Positions 24,301-39,300 of a stretch of DNA of 64,000 bases are shown here, piece by piece. The translations under genes and the position numbers were made by a program. This DNA comes from Steromphala cineraria. Lineage: Eukaryota > Mollusca > Gastropoda > Trochida > Trochidae. The notes under the pieces are model-generated. The model did not search any database, was not told the DNA's origin, and saw only the letters and a program-made list of their open reading frames with translations. The stretch covers positions 20,958,406 to 21,022,405 of the forward strand of contig OU744730.1 in NCBI GenBank assembly GCA_916613615.1, written 5' to 3'. Every line of letters starts with the position of its first letter. The stretch's first letter is position 1.

Positions 24301-27300
24301 AATGTACATTCATCGAAGTTGATATTTTTAAGACAATAAGGCTCAGAATTTAAGACGCTAAAGTTCTTATATAGATAGTTGACTTATTCCAAGTCGTTTT
24401 GAAATTTAACAAATAATTGTAGTATTTGTTAGGTCAATTTGATAATGATAATGTAACTGTTTGTTTACAATATTTTTGATTGATTGATTGTTTATGAAGA
24501 TAAGAACTAGTCCCAGTGAAGAACAGATTTGAAACATTTTGTCCTACCAATTGATAAGAGTAGATATTCCAAGGATATTGATGAGTTTAAGTACCATTTG
24601 ATGTAAGTTCAAAACCTAGAACCCAAAGTAGAATTATGTAAAGTGAAAGAAAGATAACTGTACATGAATGATTGGTCAAAATTGATGAAAATTGCACAAA
24701 GTAGTGTCAGTCAATTTGAACTGAAATGGGAAATTTGTTTTACTGATATAGGAAGAAAATATGATAGTTATGGGTTGGTTTTAGTTTTGTTTTAGCTATT
24801 TTTTTGCAATGTACTTGCAATGTATTCCTTCATTTTAAGTTTGGAACCATCCGAATTTACATTTTGAAATACTTCAGAGTAATAATTAACATTAGAAAGC
24901 TAAGGAAAAATGAAATAGTTGTCATCAGATATCAGAAAAATCTCTTCTTTTGTAGGTTTGAATAAAGATTAAGAATTAAGGGTGTACTCATGGAATTTAT
25001 CTAAATATTGTATAATTTGACCATAATGGATTGGTGTTACTCATATTAACGATAAAAAGTCGTTATCAACAATAAATGGACAAGAAGTTTATCAGAGACA
25101 ATAGTAACTCAGCAATAGTAATATGTGCACATGTGCATATATTGTTATGATTTATTACATATTTAGATGATCTTAATGTTAAACCATGGCATCGCTTTAG
25201 TAAAGTTTTACACTTGAATGCATTACTGATTTTATTAGAATATTTATTTATGTGAAAAGAAAAGGCAGAAAGAAGACAGGTTGATAGAACGTGTCACGAG
25301 ATTGAATTAGTGCTTTTCATACACTTTATTCTGATCATACGTATTATCCTGTCTTTCTAATGTGTCTTTTGTATTAGTTGCTCGCATTAACATATTTCTT
25401 TCAAAGACAAGCCCGTCTTGTTGAAACCGATTGAAAGTCACTTTTATAAGAAGCATTCGAGAGCTTTTATGGGTCCTTTTGCTCGAGACTTTTATGTCTG
25501 CATAGTGTTATGTAGGCCAACGCGCTAAAGTTTTAAGTGACAGCCACTTGGGCTTGTTTGTGGATTACTGTAAATGAAAAGAATTCATATTTGATAAAGG
25601 ATCATTTTGCACGGTGTCTTTTGACGAGTAAATTCGTGTCGTGCACAATAGGAGGGGTGCCCTGTTTTTCAGCGTCAAGGCTTAACATTGTTCAAGCAGT
25701 GCCGCTGCCCTCGCCGAAACAAAGCCCAACATTCACGGTTCTCATCGGAGCACCCACATTTTCTTTTCATCAAACTTATTTCGTTTGCGTATTGAACAGA
25801 TTTAGACCTGGGATATTCATTTGAAAGAAACCCTATGCTCATTATGGCAGGGTCCTTTCACTCCGACTATAATCACCGAAGGTTGAAAAGAATTACAGTA
25901 ATACATAGCTTGGGTTGTGTCTTGTCGCGATAGAACCCAGGACAAAAAAATGTCTCCTAATTGTTACATCGAAATAGGTCACAGAGCCAAAGACTATCAT
26001 TCATGATTACTGAGGTATTGAGCTTCTATTTATATGAGTTTTTAGTGGCCTTTAATGACATGTTTGTAAGCTGACAGAGTATACTTAAAAATTTGGCGAG
26101 ATTAATTACGGATGAGTCAGATACGACATTGAGGTATGCTCATCTTTCCTAGTGGGTTGACCTCGAATGTCCCCTCTGCTTGTTTGTACCTTGACTTGGC
26201 CCCACCCCACATTTTGACGAAGATGTAAACACTCAGCTGATCCAAGCGTCACGAGAAAAACAAAAACTCTTCTTGTTCAGAGGTGCGAAGTAAACAGAGT
26301 AACCGAGGCGGATTATGTAGATTAAGATGACTCGGTCAGTGGCGGCGTTGGCCTTGCCGAGTTTTTGCACCCTGTTGGTTCGGTCAGTTTGTAAATTTGC
26401 TTTGGCCCTCGTCCATGTCTGTATGGCGATAATTTGGTCAGCGGAGTCTGAAGAGAGAGTTTAGAAGGATAACCACTCCAAAGCTGTAATCCATATTACA
26501 CCATGTATGTCCAACAGACGCTTGGCTAGCACCTGTTTCAGCACTGTGATATGTGGTTAGGAAATATCTATCAGGCTCCTTCTAAAACTGTTTAGCTTAG
26601 GGGAAACTTAACGAACCACTGACAAGTTTGGTATTGATTGTGTTGGACAAATTGAAAAATATTTAAACAGGGTAGGTAAATTCTGGTGGCAAAATACCAA
26701 CACCAATATGAAGGTTTAATTTATTCCAGCAATGTATTTTATTCATATTTGCCAAGCCCAATCATCTCGGTTAATAGTGTGGAAAGAAAAGAAAGCAGTG
26801 TTAAGAACAGAGGGGAGATTGAGGACAAACAATTGTGGGACTGTTGAAAGAGGGAATACCTATCATGTTATCACAAAAGAGAATAAGGCCCAGCGAAGTC
26901 CTTTAAACAAGAATAATTATGAGATGAAATTCTACACCTCATTTCCTTGGTGCTTTATCTCTACACTGACGCACCTCATCTTCTTCTCTTTTGTTCCCCA
27001 TCGGCCTCATCTACCCTTCCACCCCACCACCCCCTCTACCCCTCCTCCCCCCCACCCCACTGATACCCCTACCCCCCTCCAGGTCTAATCAAATAATTCC
27101 CCACACCTTAATCACATGTTCAGCCAGCCTCGTAGGATACGTCATACACAGTATAACCCTTGCCTTCAAAGACTTATCCAGCCCCAGCCCCTTCATCCAC
27201 CCCCACCACAAACCATCCCCCTCTTTTTCTAATCAAATAATTCCCCCTTGTCCCATTCAAAAGGTCAGTTAGCCGCAAACCGGTACATCACATACACAAG

Positions 27301-30300
27301 AAAAAAGCCCTTGAAATCAAAGAATTGTAAAGCCCCACCCCCTACCACCCTATGCAAGACTGTCTTTCCCTCTAGATTTTGTCCATATTCACCCACGAGT
27401 TTCTGTTAATGTTGGAGCTCAAATTACCCAATGAGTCCTTCAATCATTCCTTTATTGATTTTTTTGTCTAACTGAAATTTTTATGTAAACACATTTCACT
27501 ATGAATCCACGTATCATCTCTGTCAGTTCTTACAGCCGACATCCCTCTCCTTCCCACCTCCCAGACCACCCTCCCCAAAGTCCATCCCCTTCTCCCAAAC
27601 CCCCACCCCCCAAGTCCATCCCCTCCGCCCTTTTTGGTTATCCTGTCCCCCCTTTGCTCGTGTCACATTGAACCCTCCCCGCAGTCACTACCCAAATTGG
27701 TTCCTACTTATCTCCTTCCTTTACCATTCAAAGTATTGTACCAACTTGTATCATAATTCTAATAAATTAAATTTTTCAAAACATATGCTGTTAATTTTGC
27801 CTTTCTACTTAGATCTTTTTAACCCACTTATCCCTTCAAAATTCCAAGTCAAATATAACCAAGAACCATTGTTCCATTTCGAAAACTTCACCCAAACCCT
27901 AAAAACAATTTAAATTCACCTACACCATTAACTTCAAATCAAACCAGCTAAATTTGAAAATTTCATTTCATGTCAATCCACCTGCCTATCGACACAGTCT
28001 GATAAACAATTGGCTCATTGTTTACCTAGGCCTCCACATCTTTTATTTTTCAAACCCTAGCCCGAAGCTGTTAATTCAGCTCAGTATGATTTTATAACCT
28101 GGCCTTTTATGTTGAGGGGAGTCTTTCAAGTGGGCCCCGCATAAACAGCTCCTGCCAATCCTGCACATCATTAAGGGCCTGAATCCTGTCACCTGCAGAG
28201 GCTTTTCATTAAACACTTTCTGTTTAAAGAGATTTCTTAGCACTGACCCCATGCTCAGGGTCCCGATGATGTTCATTCGCCTCAAATCTTCTAGGGAGGT
28301 TTGCGGATTACGTAAGGCAGTATTTCTCATTTATCTCGTGAATCTGATTAATTTTGGGGTCATTTACTATGCTAGTCAGTTCAAAGAGATTAACTTGGAC
28401 ATGGCCCTTGTTTTATTGCCACAGCCAGAATGGCCTCTCTATAATCAGTCTGATTTATAGTGTGTGCCCATCATTTGTGATGCAATCTACTGTAAATGCA
28501 TCAACTTCATGTTCAGTATTGATCCAATTCCTTTCTCTATGTTCCTCTCTTGTAGTTCCCAACTCCCTCCTGCTGTTCCCCACTGTTTCCACCCCACCGT
28601 CCCATCTTACTGTTCCCTACCCCTCCAATCCATCCTCCCTCCCATATTGCTAGACCCTACCCCATAACCTTCCCTCCTGCTATTCCCTACTCCCCTTACT
28701 CCACCTATCAAAGATCCCCACACTTCACTGTGTTTACTTATCCCATACCCTTCTCAAAGTTCCTAACACCATCCCCCCCAGTTTCCTGATCACTTCTTGC
28801 AGTTCATTACCACGTCCAGTCAGCAGTGCCTTCCTTCCCTTTTCTCATAGTCTACCCCACCCCCACATTTTGCAGTTCCCTACTGCCTATGCAAATCCCT
28901 GCCCCATCCACTCAAGAACCCCAACCCCCCACCACCCTTCCTCCCTTTTCATTTCTGTACCCTTCCACCCCCTGACATTGCACCCCTCTTACCAGTTTCT
29001 CAACACCTGGGTAGTCTAACCACCAAACATTGACAGAGCTCTCTAGATTTCTCAGTGCCTTCCTCAGATTTACAGGCTTGACTCCCAAACATGGTTATGG
29101 ATTCCTAAAGATGTCTTGCCTTCTACTGTTCATCAATTGTACAAAATATAATTCATGGCAATAGTAATGTAATTTTCTAAAAAAAATGCATTTCATAAAA
29201 GGTACCTCTAAAAAATATCTAGCGTAAGATTCACTGTTTTGCAAGCTCGTGGCTAGGCTAGTTTCAGTTTCAAAGTTGTTTGTTTGTTTGTTTGTTTGGC
29301 ATGAGGTGTATTGATGGTTTTGTCAAACACTTTGAGCAGAGAGGTGTTCCAGGCGGTGTCGTTACATGACCAAGTGTTGATACTGTCAACGTATTTCCTT
29401 GATGTCCCGCTCGGGGGTTTGTAAAACTCGTCTCTGTGGCCGTTGTTTGAGTGTGGAGGTGCACACTTTGCACCGTGTTGTGTGTGTTGGTTTTTTGCTG
29501 CCACACTCTCTGCTGTCAGCCCACTCGTGCCTCAATACAAGTCTTTCTTTCAGGAACCATTCCACTTTCTGCCTTTGGATTCTTGTCTGTCTTGCTAAAT
29601 TCTTACCTGCCTTTACGTAAGATTCCTTGGAAGTTTCCCTCCACTAAAAACAAGAATTTAACAAGGAAATGATTTGTAGGTTTTTGTAGCTATCTTTTAG
29701 TTTGAATTTTTTCACATTTAGTAAATTACAGATGCAAATATCCTTTTTAAGTTCTTCATAAAAAACTGATTTTATTAGACTGTTTTATTGCATGTAATGT
29801 TCAAAAGCTGATGAGTTATCCTTTTACTGTGTACAGGTCATCTTAGACATTTTCATAGTCATGGATCATAAATAAACATAAAGTTCTGCTTAAAAAAGTT
29901 CCCATCTCATCCCCTACTGTTGATTGGTGACCTCTGATGACCTCTGACCTCAGGTCGGGGTGAGAGCTGGTCACCCATGGCCCTGTCCATTACTAGATGG
30001 TCACTACCAGCCTATTGTTGTCATAAAGACATTGCTTTCATAAATGGCCTGTCCAGGGCAAAGGTGGCTGGGCTTATGGTCGAGTTATGACTATTAAACA
30101 AACCCGGCCTTGTCACATTCCTGGAGAAATGAAAGAGCAGTTATAATCCCCACCCCCTGTCAGTCTCAACCCCTTGGGGTCTTGTCATTGGATCCCCCCG
30201 GGGACGATGGTTTCGCCTCCCCTCTGTTATTTTCTGATTACTTTTTCAGGATGAGCTGGTTGTGGAAGTAAAATGAATTGCTATAATTTGCTCCCAAACT

Positions 30301-33300
30301 TGATTTTTACAATCCTCCCCCCCTCATGTGGAAAATGGGATTTTTTTCCAACTCTGATAAAAACAATTCTTAAATGACATAAGATCTTGTTGCCTTACAT
30401 ATATGCTTTATGGTTTTGGATATATATGTCTTTCAACATAACTGGAAAAAAAACAGGATGCATGTTAAATAGCTTATTTTGAAACTAATAAAAGGTGATT
30501 AATTATCATCTTGTTTTTATTGGCAATTTGAAAAAACAAATTTGTTTCATATATTGTATGTGATTAAGTATTCAAATTTAGATCAAACAAAATAAATTTT
30601 ATTTACTTACTAATTCAACATCAGTATTTGTTTAATCAATCTTATCTACCTTAGGAAAAAACAACTTAATGATATATTTTAAATTGAGAAGTTAAGTATT
30701 TATTTGAATGGAAAAACACTAAAGCGGAAAAACAACTTTGCCTCACACATTCCGAAGGTCCCAATGAGAGATGTATCAACTATTAACCTCACTTTTAAGA
30801 GAGTTCATGCTTGAACGACCCCGTAAAGGTTTCACTGGCCATAGCCGTCTTGTGTTTTTGATTCAATTGGAGTCTTCAGACTCCTTTCTTTATCAAGGTG
30901 TGGGAACGCTCTCAAGCTTTATACTCTTGTATTCATTATTTATGAATATGACTGATAGGCTGAAGAATCACTGGGATCACTCATGCATGGCAACACGTGA
31001 TCTTCTAAATTACTGGAAAGAGGCTTTTCAGATTCATTTAACCTGAATATGCAATGACGGTTATGCTTTGCTTAAAACTGAGGCTTTAGAAACTGGGCTT
31101 GGCAACTCGGATGGTGGGTTTATTGGCCCCCTTTTGTCAGGAAACTAATTTCAATTTGAGGTATTTTTTTTGTCAAGTATTGTTCAAAGCTTTGTATAAC
31201 TTTTTTGCACTTTGAACACTTGATTAATGTAAGAGCTGTTAATGTTCAGAGTTATTGAACCGTGAAATTGTTTTTGAGAATAATTTTGATTTTATAATAA
31301 ATTTGAGAAATTAGGTGGTACTTTATGATTAATTTTTTTTTTCATATTTGTAAATCTGAGGATGGGATGTAATTTTGAGTTGCAATAAATTAAATACCAT
31401 CCTCTTTCCATCGATATGAATCCTCTAAAAATTAGAATTTGGTTCCAGTTTATCAAGTCCATGCTGAGAAAGTTGGTGTAAAGTCGGGGGGTGTCGTGAG
31501 ATTTCAGAGTTACACACTTACACGAAACTTGACAAAAGTTGAAAGAAAATCATTGAATCTTGTGCAGCTAAGACAATTGGCGTGTTTGTTGATCATTTTG
31601 GGGGACAATAGCCAAGTCTCCTTCCCCGCCCTGATTCTAAACACTTTTACAAAGAACAGAGACTACTAAGAACAAAAAGCCTTTGGGCAAATAGTGCGGT
31701 TTGTTTGAGGGCCAAGATGAGCCGGACCAATGAAACGGCGTCCATGTTTACTGGGGACTCGTCCTTTGTGTCAAATTTCTTAAATCAATTCAGTCTGTCA
31801 GAGAAGTCCTCATTATGAACTGGGGATCAGCTATTCAGAGAGGTCGTCTTTTTCTATAGCGGAATGCTCGTTGCTAGGGGCAACAGCGGGTAGCTTTGTT
31901 TAAGTTTATACACTGATATGTTTAGCCGAATGGTTTCACTTCTGTAATTTTTTGGCCATTCATATTCTAATCTGGGGTGCTTAGTAGATATCACATTTAT
32001 GAGTTTATCGTAGATGAATTGCCCACCCCGTGACTCACAGCCTTTGATTGGAGGAGGCTTTTTAGGGCACGAGAGACAATCACGCTTTATGAATTTGTGG
32101 GAACAAATTGCATTACTTTCTCCTACTGCTGGCCGTAATAAATAGGAATATTTTGACAGTCTTTTAAGAAACAACAAGAGAAGCTGTAATTGAATTTACA
32201 TAGCCCAACATTGTGACCTGAGCCATGACTTAACAATAGGCCATTTGCGAGTGAACGACAGCCCGTATTGGTCTAAGAGGTGTGTCTCATTGAGCCTGTT
32301 ACTGTAAGGAAAAATTAAAATAAGAAAGTCGTATGAATGTGGTAATGAGGGATGCAGGAGCACACAGGTAGTCGCCACAATGAGGCCATGCTCTCCGGTA
32401 AGGATTTATACGTCTGCTTCTTCTCTTCTCTCTCTCCGCTTCTCCCTACCTCTCTCTCTCCTGCTTCTTGCTTGTAGACAGCCTTGTTTAATACCCGTGA
32501 TGATTTTCTTTGAGAGCCGCCATAAGTAGGACGCAGATATCGCGACCAGGCGAGTTAATTTTCTATAGGCAGAGGGTGACATCGCTGGTGAGCGTTGAAC
32601 GAGTAGCGAGGAACAGCATTCCGATACATTAGCCGTGTGCTTGTCTGCTGTGGTCAGTCCTCTCTACAGCCAGCCTCTGACCACTACAGCTGACCATGTC
32701 CTCATAAAATATTCCCGCCCGTGCGGTGCAAGTAGTGTTGAACATGGATAGATAGCGTTCGCCTGATCACTAGTTGACACTGTGTTAGACAGGCAGTGAC
32801 CTCATCGTCACGCCAATGGCTGCCATATTGGGATCAGATAGGGGAAGATTTCTATCCCGGCTCATCAATAGATTATCACATATTGAAAAACATGTCTGTC
32901 TGTCTCTTGATTATCGGTGATCGCTTCTGATTTGGGTGCTGTTGACTAGATAGGAGTTGTATTGAATATGTAATATTGGCTCTCAACACATAGATATGTC
33001 TGATCTATTGCATAAGTGAAGCTAGCGAGGGGTTTATATGCGGACATACATAATGCATGGTCGGCCATGAGTAGACTAGACTCTCCATTGTTGTGTCATC
33101 CTCCATGTTTATTTCTCTTGCATAAGAACATGCTCTCTCCTAAGGTTGGTGAATCTTCGTTGGAAACATGGAAATCTTTTCTCTGATTTTGACGGAGATT
33201 TTATATGATTGTTTATTGATTGGTCATCATCTGACAGTATTGCATACTAATTAGGATTGAAAAAATATTTGAATAATATATTTATGATTTTTTTTCAAGA

Positions 33301-36300
33301 TTTTTTTAGATTTTTTTTTCAAAACTTTTTTGTTTTTAATTATTGATCATAAATAATTCATATATTTTTCCATTATGGAATTTCATAATTTAGTAAATGG
33401 GATTGTTCGTCACTGGCATGTGTTGAAGCAAAATGCCATGGATTCGTTAGCTTGACTTGTGAGTCAGTGATAACGAGTTATTGGTAATTAACAACCATCT
33501 GCTGTTAGCTCTCATTAACATTTAATTAGCCCCTTATCAATACTGGGCTACAAGTCCATGCACTGCTATTATTCATGTCAAACTGAAAAATAATGGTTCA
33601 ATATATTTGCAAGAAGAATCAATATGAATCTCAAAAATATTTAGAAATTGTAAGCAAACATGATATGAAAAGAACAAGTTTTTCAAGTGGATTTACTACA
33701 AGGTGAGCTTAGGAACATAATGTTTGTGGCTGTAGGTGAAATATGTTCTTCAAGCTGTATGTTTACATATAAGGCGGATTAATCACATAGTGGTATTCCA
33801 GCCAAGGTGACAAGGATAATGAAAAATTTACAGGTTTTTCTCTAGCAGGTCGAGAGTGCCCGAGAAACTGTAAACTTTAGTCTTCTCAAACACTGAGTTA
33901 ATCCCAAAGAGAAAGCAGGATTTGATGCTGTCTTTGGGCCAAACTCTTAAGTCACTGGACAAATTCTGCTACGTCTAACCACGGAACAATTTGCTTTAAA
34001 ACAGGATATTGTCTTTAGGATTGTAGCTTCAAGTCGAAAACACACACATGGCTAATTCCTTCATACATGCCCAATGGACAGGTGGAATTGTTCGAAAATA
34101 CCCCTATTATTTCAGAGATTACAAGCTAAGATGAAGTGAAAATAATCTTTTCTTTTTTGACCGGTCTAATTGCTCTGACCTGACCCTCGGGCAGCTACTT
34201 GTACCTGTATTAGTGAACGAGCCTCGGGGGAGGGAAATACCTTAACGACTTTACCTGTTCCCACCCTGTCCAGCGACAATCTACATCATTGTTCTTACCT
34301 TTTGTGCTACCTGCATGTGTCCATTGTTCTACCTGTAATTACATGATGTAGCTACTGTGATGCAATAACCTCCTATCAGGCCATGTTAGTCGTCAGTCCC
34401 TTCTCATCTCCCCATCACACAACATGCAGGACTTGTGTAAGGATTTACCTACCTACCTATATACTTGAGTATACCTTTTGTATAGATATCTACCTTTAGC
34501 CCTGACTCTTGATTGGCATTTTATGTCTATCCCCATCACTCAACATGCTGGACTTGTGTAAGGATTTACCTACCTACCTCAATGCTTGAGTATACCTTTT
34601 GTATAGATATCTACCTTTAACCCTGATTCTTGATGTCTATCTGATTGATATCTATGTCTATGGGGATTTTATATCTATCTCCATCACACAACATGCTGGA
34701 CTTATGTAAGGATTTACCTACCTACCTCAATACCTGAGTATGCCTTTTGTATTGCTTACTCTCTTATTCCTGATTCTTGATAGGCAAGATGTCTAAGTAA
34801 GAATTCATTTACATGTTTATCTATCCCCATTGTGAGAGATGCAGGATTTACCTGTCAAATACCTGAGTATACCTTTTGTTTATCTATCTACCTTTAGGAT
34901 TTATTTACCTGAATGTCAAAGAATATTCGTTAAGCTCCTCTCTACCTTTAACTCTATATTGTTATATTTTCTCTATTATTCTGTATACATGAATATGTTT
35001 TATGCATCTACCAGGTATCTTGAATCCAATAAATCAGGGTTTACCTAAAAAAATACCTGATTAAAACATATCTATCCAACTTTGACCTCCCTGCCACAGT
35101 AACAATCTATCTACCTGTATACATGAATGTATCTTTAATTCATCTTGTTTGTAATAATGATATATATTTGTAGGAATAATTTGTGTTTATAATTTGTGAC
35201 ATCTATTTAATGATATTCTTTTTTTTAATGTTTCATCCCTCTGACAGGTGATGTGAGGATCTGGTTTTTAGAAATATATAAGATAATCTGATATGTATGC
35301 TCTTTATAAATAGGAAACATTTTTATGTATCTTTTTATCATGTATCTTTACTTCCTGTTTGCTATGTAAACTATGTTTTTTTCAACAAGGCAAGGGGGAA
35401 GGTTTATATATTTCTATAAAATCAAATATATATAAAATCGTGAACTCGTTTACATAATTATTAGACAATTAAGATTAGTTATTCAGACTTTTACCTAAAT
35501 GCCTATAAAGATTACTTGAATAATCAACTTCTGTGATTATTTAAATAAAAATAACAATTTGACTTTAAATAGCATATATGCATAATAATTTACATAAGTT
35601 ACATAATATTTGTTACCCTGTCACTTCTGAGCTATACTAATGAGTAAATTTCACACCCAAAATCTTCAAGTTGATGTATATTTCCTCTCTTTTAATAGTT
35701 AATTAACCTATGCTCCTTATTAAACCAAGTTTATGTCACTTTCTTTCCAACGTTCTGCATTAACCTGAATTTTCTGTCTTTTAGTGCAGTCATATTATAA
35801 TCTCGACAGAATTATGTCCGAGTTTAATTGTTATATTTGTCATACTGTGATATAACAATTAGAAAGACAAGACTTTAATTGTGGAGAAAACTACTATTTC
35901 TGTAAATTAGAATTTTATTTTTAATTTATGCAATTATTAAAAAAAGTAGACCTTAGAATATATTTTATATTCACATGGGTGACTCAAAATAGCCTATGAT
36001 TCACGATTCTTTATGAAGTCCAATTTTGTACTTCAAATATTTGAGAACTATTATGAAATCAAGTAAGTTTAGTTTATGTCTTTATTTGTTTTGTTTTATT
36101 CAAGTGAATATCATGAGACATGATTTGAAGTAAATATAAGAATCATATTTTACTAGAAATTTTCCATTTTCACTGTTTGTTGTTTGGAATAAGATTTCTT
36201 TGTTAAAGGAAATGTAATACTTGCTTCCTAAATTCAAGATAAAGTTCCTGAGGCTAAACATTTGTAATGAGAATATTTTTTTAATTTAATAGAAAATTAC

Positions 36301-39300
36301 TCATTCTGTAAATGAGTTTGTAAAATAAAATTTGACAAAAATACTTAAGACAATTGTCATTAACTAATTCAATGCAAAAAGTTCATGTATTGTCATAATT
36401 ATTAACAGATTCTATCTAATTTCGATTAAATAAATGATGTAAACAAAACATCCCTTGAAAAAATTAATTGGCATTTATTATTTGAAAATGTTTTCATGAA
36501 AACTCTAGTTTGTAATTATTTGAGAATTGCTAATTACATTCAGTTGTAAACTTGTGTATTTCATTCAATATAGTCTGTCTTGTTATAGATTTGAAATTAA
36601 TCATTAACTGTATTAGATTACATTGTATACATTTTGTAATAATATTCATGAAAAAGGATAAAATGATTGCAAATTTGTGGCTGTTTTTCATACAACCAGG
36701 AAAAATCCTGTGCTTCTTTTCAATTTCAAATGAATATGTTTAGAAATCAGAAAAGAATTTTATTTCCACGCAAACGGCTGATTATCTTTACAATCAAATT
36801 TAATTGGACCTTTCAAGGGAAATACAAAGCATTGAAAATGGGAATATTCTTCAATATGAAACTAATAAAACAAATGATCATGGATATAGGTAGCTAAACG
36901 ATAAATTGATTTTCTTGTGAATTATTATTTTTGTTAATTCAAATCACATTATTTTTTCACACGTTAGCTTTCTCTTCTGTATGTAAAAGAATAACACAAG
37001 ACTTTGATGATCATATTTATTCGAAATAAAATATTTCATCTCATCATTCACACATCTGTATATTCAGTTTACTTTAACCATTTGGAGAGCATTTTTCACT
37101 TAAGACAAATAAAATAAAAGACAATTTTATTACATCATTTGTCTCGTCTGTGTATTCAAGAATAGTATAATGCCAACAAACTGAAATGTGTTTCAAACAC
37201 GCTGTGAAATCGACATTCAGGCGATGGGGTGAAAAGTGTAATACTATAGCATGGTTGCTTTGAGTGGAGACATTATACACAGAGAGCTGCTGAAATCATT
37301 GTACAAAGCTCACACGTCGAGATGGTAAATATAGCAAAAAACTCAAGAAACATCTGCTGTGTAGTTCAAATGAATATTTATGTGCATATTAAGCCTTTCC
37401 AGTTAGCTGATAATCTTTGGAGGGTGAAAGAAAACAGTCCTGTGCACTTCCATAATATGGCCATACCTCCAAAGAGGAAAAATATTGTTGATTAAAATTT
37501 CCACATTCTTGTAACAGAGGAAACATAATTTAAGATTACGTAGACAAGCCATTGAGATTAACTTTTGACGTTGGAATAATATTTTGAAATTGAAACTTTC
37601 TACTATGACTTTTGAGTAACTTGTTGGTTCTTGCTTTGATTATATTAACTTCTCTAGACTCTGAAATTCTGAAGTTATAATCTCTGCAATTTGATGTACT
37701 GATTTATTTTTAGTGGAAAATAAGTAAAATCATTGAAATAAATGAAGCACATATTATTCAAAACTTCAGGAGAGTAAAAATCATAAATATTATGTATTTG
37801 AAGTTACACTTTGATTTAATTTTTATATGAATTTTTGTCTGATATGATTGATTAAAAAAGATTTTTTTTTTTTCAAAGCACTTTTGAAGTTGATTTCATA
37901 AGAATGGGAAAGTTGACAAATAATGAGAATCTTTTCACAGAGTTAGCAGATCTCCACACGACAGTCTGTCAACAATAATGGCATTCTGTAAGATTCTTCT
38001 TTGGCCCTAGGAAAGTTCCTTTTGGAATAATTTCATACCTAGTCAGAGTTTGTATTGACAGGGATAAAAACTGCCATAGTTTTGCAAACAAATATTTGTA
38101 CAACTTAGGACAGAGAACAATGCAAAAATTATTTGTCTTAGTTTTTCGATACCCATGTGTAACGTGGATTAAGGGACGATGGTTTGAAATTTGGGTGCCG
38201 GAATGCCGATCGAAAATCATAAAGATTGTCGGAATCTCATCGTTGACCCTTGACCCTTGGACCTTAGGGATTCAACCAATCAGAGGACATTTCATAACAA
38301 GGTTTACTCAGTTTGGACGCGCAATCAATTTTAGCGTGTCACCACGATCCTTTGATCTCCCCCAATTGCCATGTGCTTTGTTTATTCAGTGAGGATGTAA
38401 AACAACTCATACTCCCTTCAACCTCTCCCAGTTAATTTGCAACAGAAATATGGCCGACTGACCCTCCATCTTGGATTTGAATTTGTTTCATTACCATTGA
38501 TTTTGGGCCATAAATTATGACTCCAGCTGCCCAGCCGAGGAACACATTATAGGGTTTAATTTGAAGGAGGATTTGGACATGGAAGATAAAGTGTTGCCTT
38601 AATCCTTTTAGAAGGAAGGTCAGCCATGTCAACTCTATTCCAAAGTCGTCTCAAGGCGCAAATATTTTATCAAAGTGACGAGACAATTTCAAACTTTAAA
38701 CCTCTCAGCCGATACCTTATCTTTTCGATTGTTTGACGTCTTCATCTGACACAGTCACTGGCTTTGTATTCAAATTATGACAATCTTGGTTTTGTTATCT
38801 CGCGTCTAACAATCTTAAGAACAAGTCCTTGATAAAATCTTGTTGTGGGAAAGATATTTTCCATAAATTGAGTTTCGCTATGAAAATGTCATCATTATTA
38901 TAAATAGTGTCACTAGTGTACACTCAATTTCAATCAAACAATAATTGTGAAATTTTCATGTTTTTCTGAATTGATTATGGTTCAAATATTTTTTCGTGTA
39001 CAGATATCTGTTTCAATTTCAAATTTGAAAAAGATTAATTTTGTGACACAACAACTCTAAATATTTAAGAAATACATATTAATTTCTTTCTCCAAATTAC
39101 ATTTTCAGATAACATCAGACACAAAGCTTTGTCCTGGATGTCAGAATTTTAATTAAAATAAATGATTTTTTCAAGATTTCCCCAATATCACTGAATCTCA
39201 ATATCAGACTTGGAATTAATATATTCATTGCTCGGTGATTGAAACGTCTCCACAGTTATATGCGAAATCCTGATGTTTAACTTCTACCCATCATGCAGTA

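Larger units (their letters stand above)
26990..29000 (+). repeat. C-rich polypyrimidine tracts
   Basis: Three main blocks (about 26990-27270, 27540-27660 and 28540-29000) are dominated by C and T on this strand, with runs of five to seven C and almost no G. They lie within the 21 kb intron and are separated by AT-rich or balanced DNA. They are far from the acceptor, so they are not its polypyrimidine tract. Confidence 0.7.

Noticed and set aside
25537..25824. 95-codon frame in the 21 kb intron
   Set aside because: It has no domain or splice context that fits the gene. The surrounding composition fits regulatory DNA better.
26732..27272. Proline-rich frames over the C-rich tract
   Set aside because: They come from low-complexity polypyrimidine DNA, which gives open Pro/Ser/Leu frames by chance.
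34411..35140. Regular repeats that might suggest a CRISPR array
   Set aside because: Units are over 120 bp, diverged and without short identical repeats and unique spacers; the genome is eukaryotic. It is an ordinary tandem repeat.
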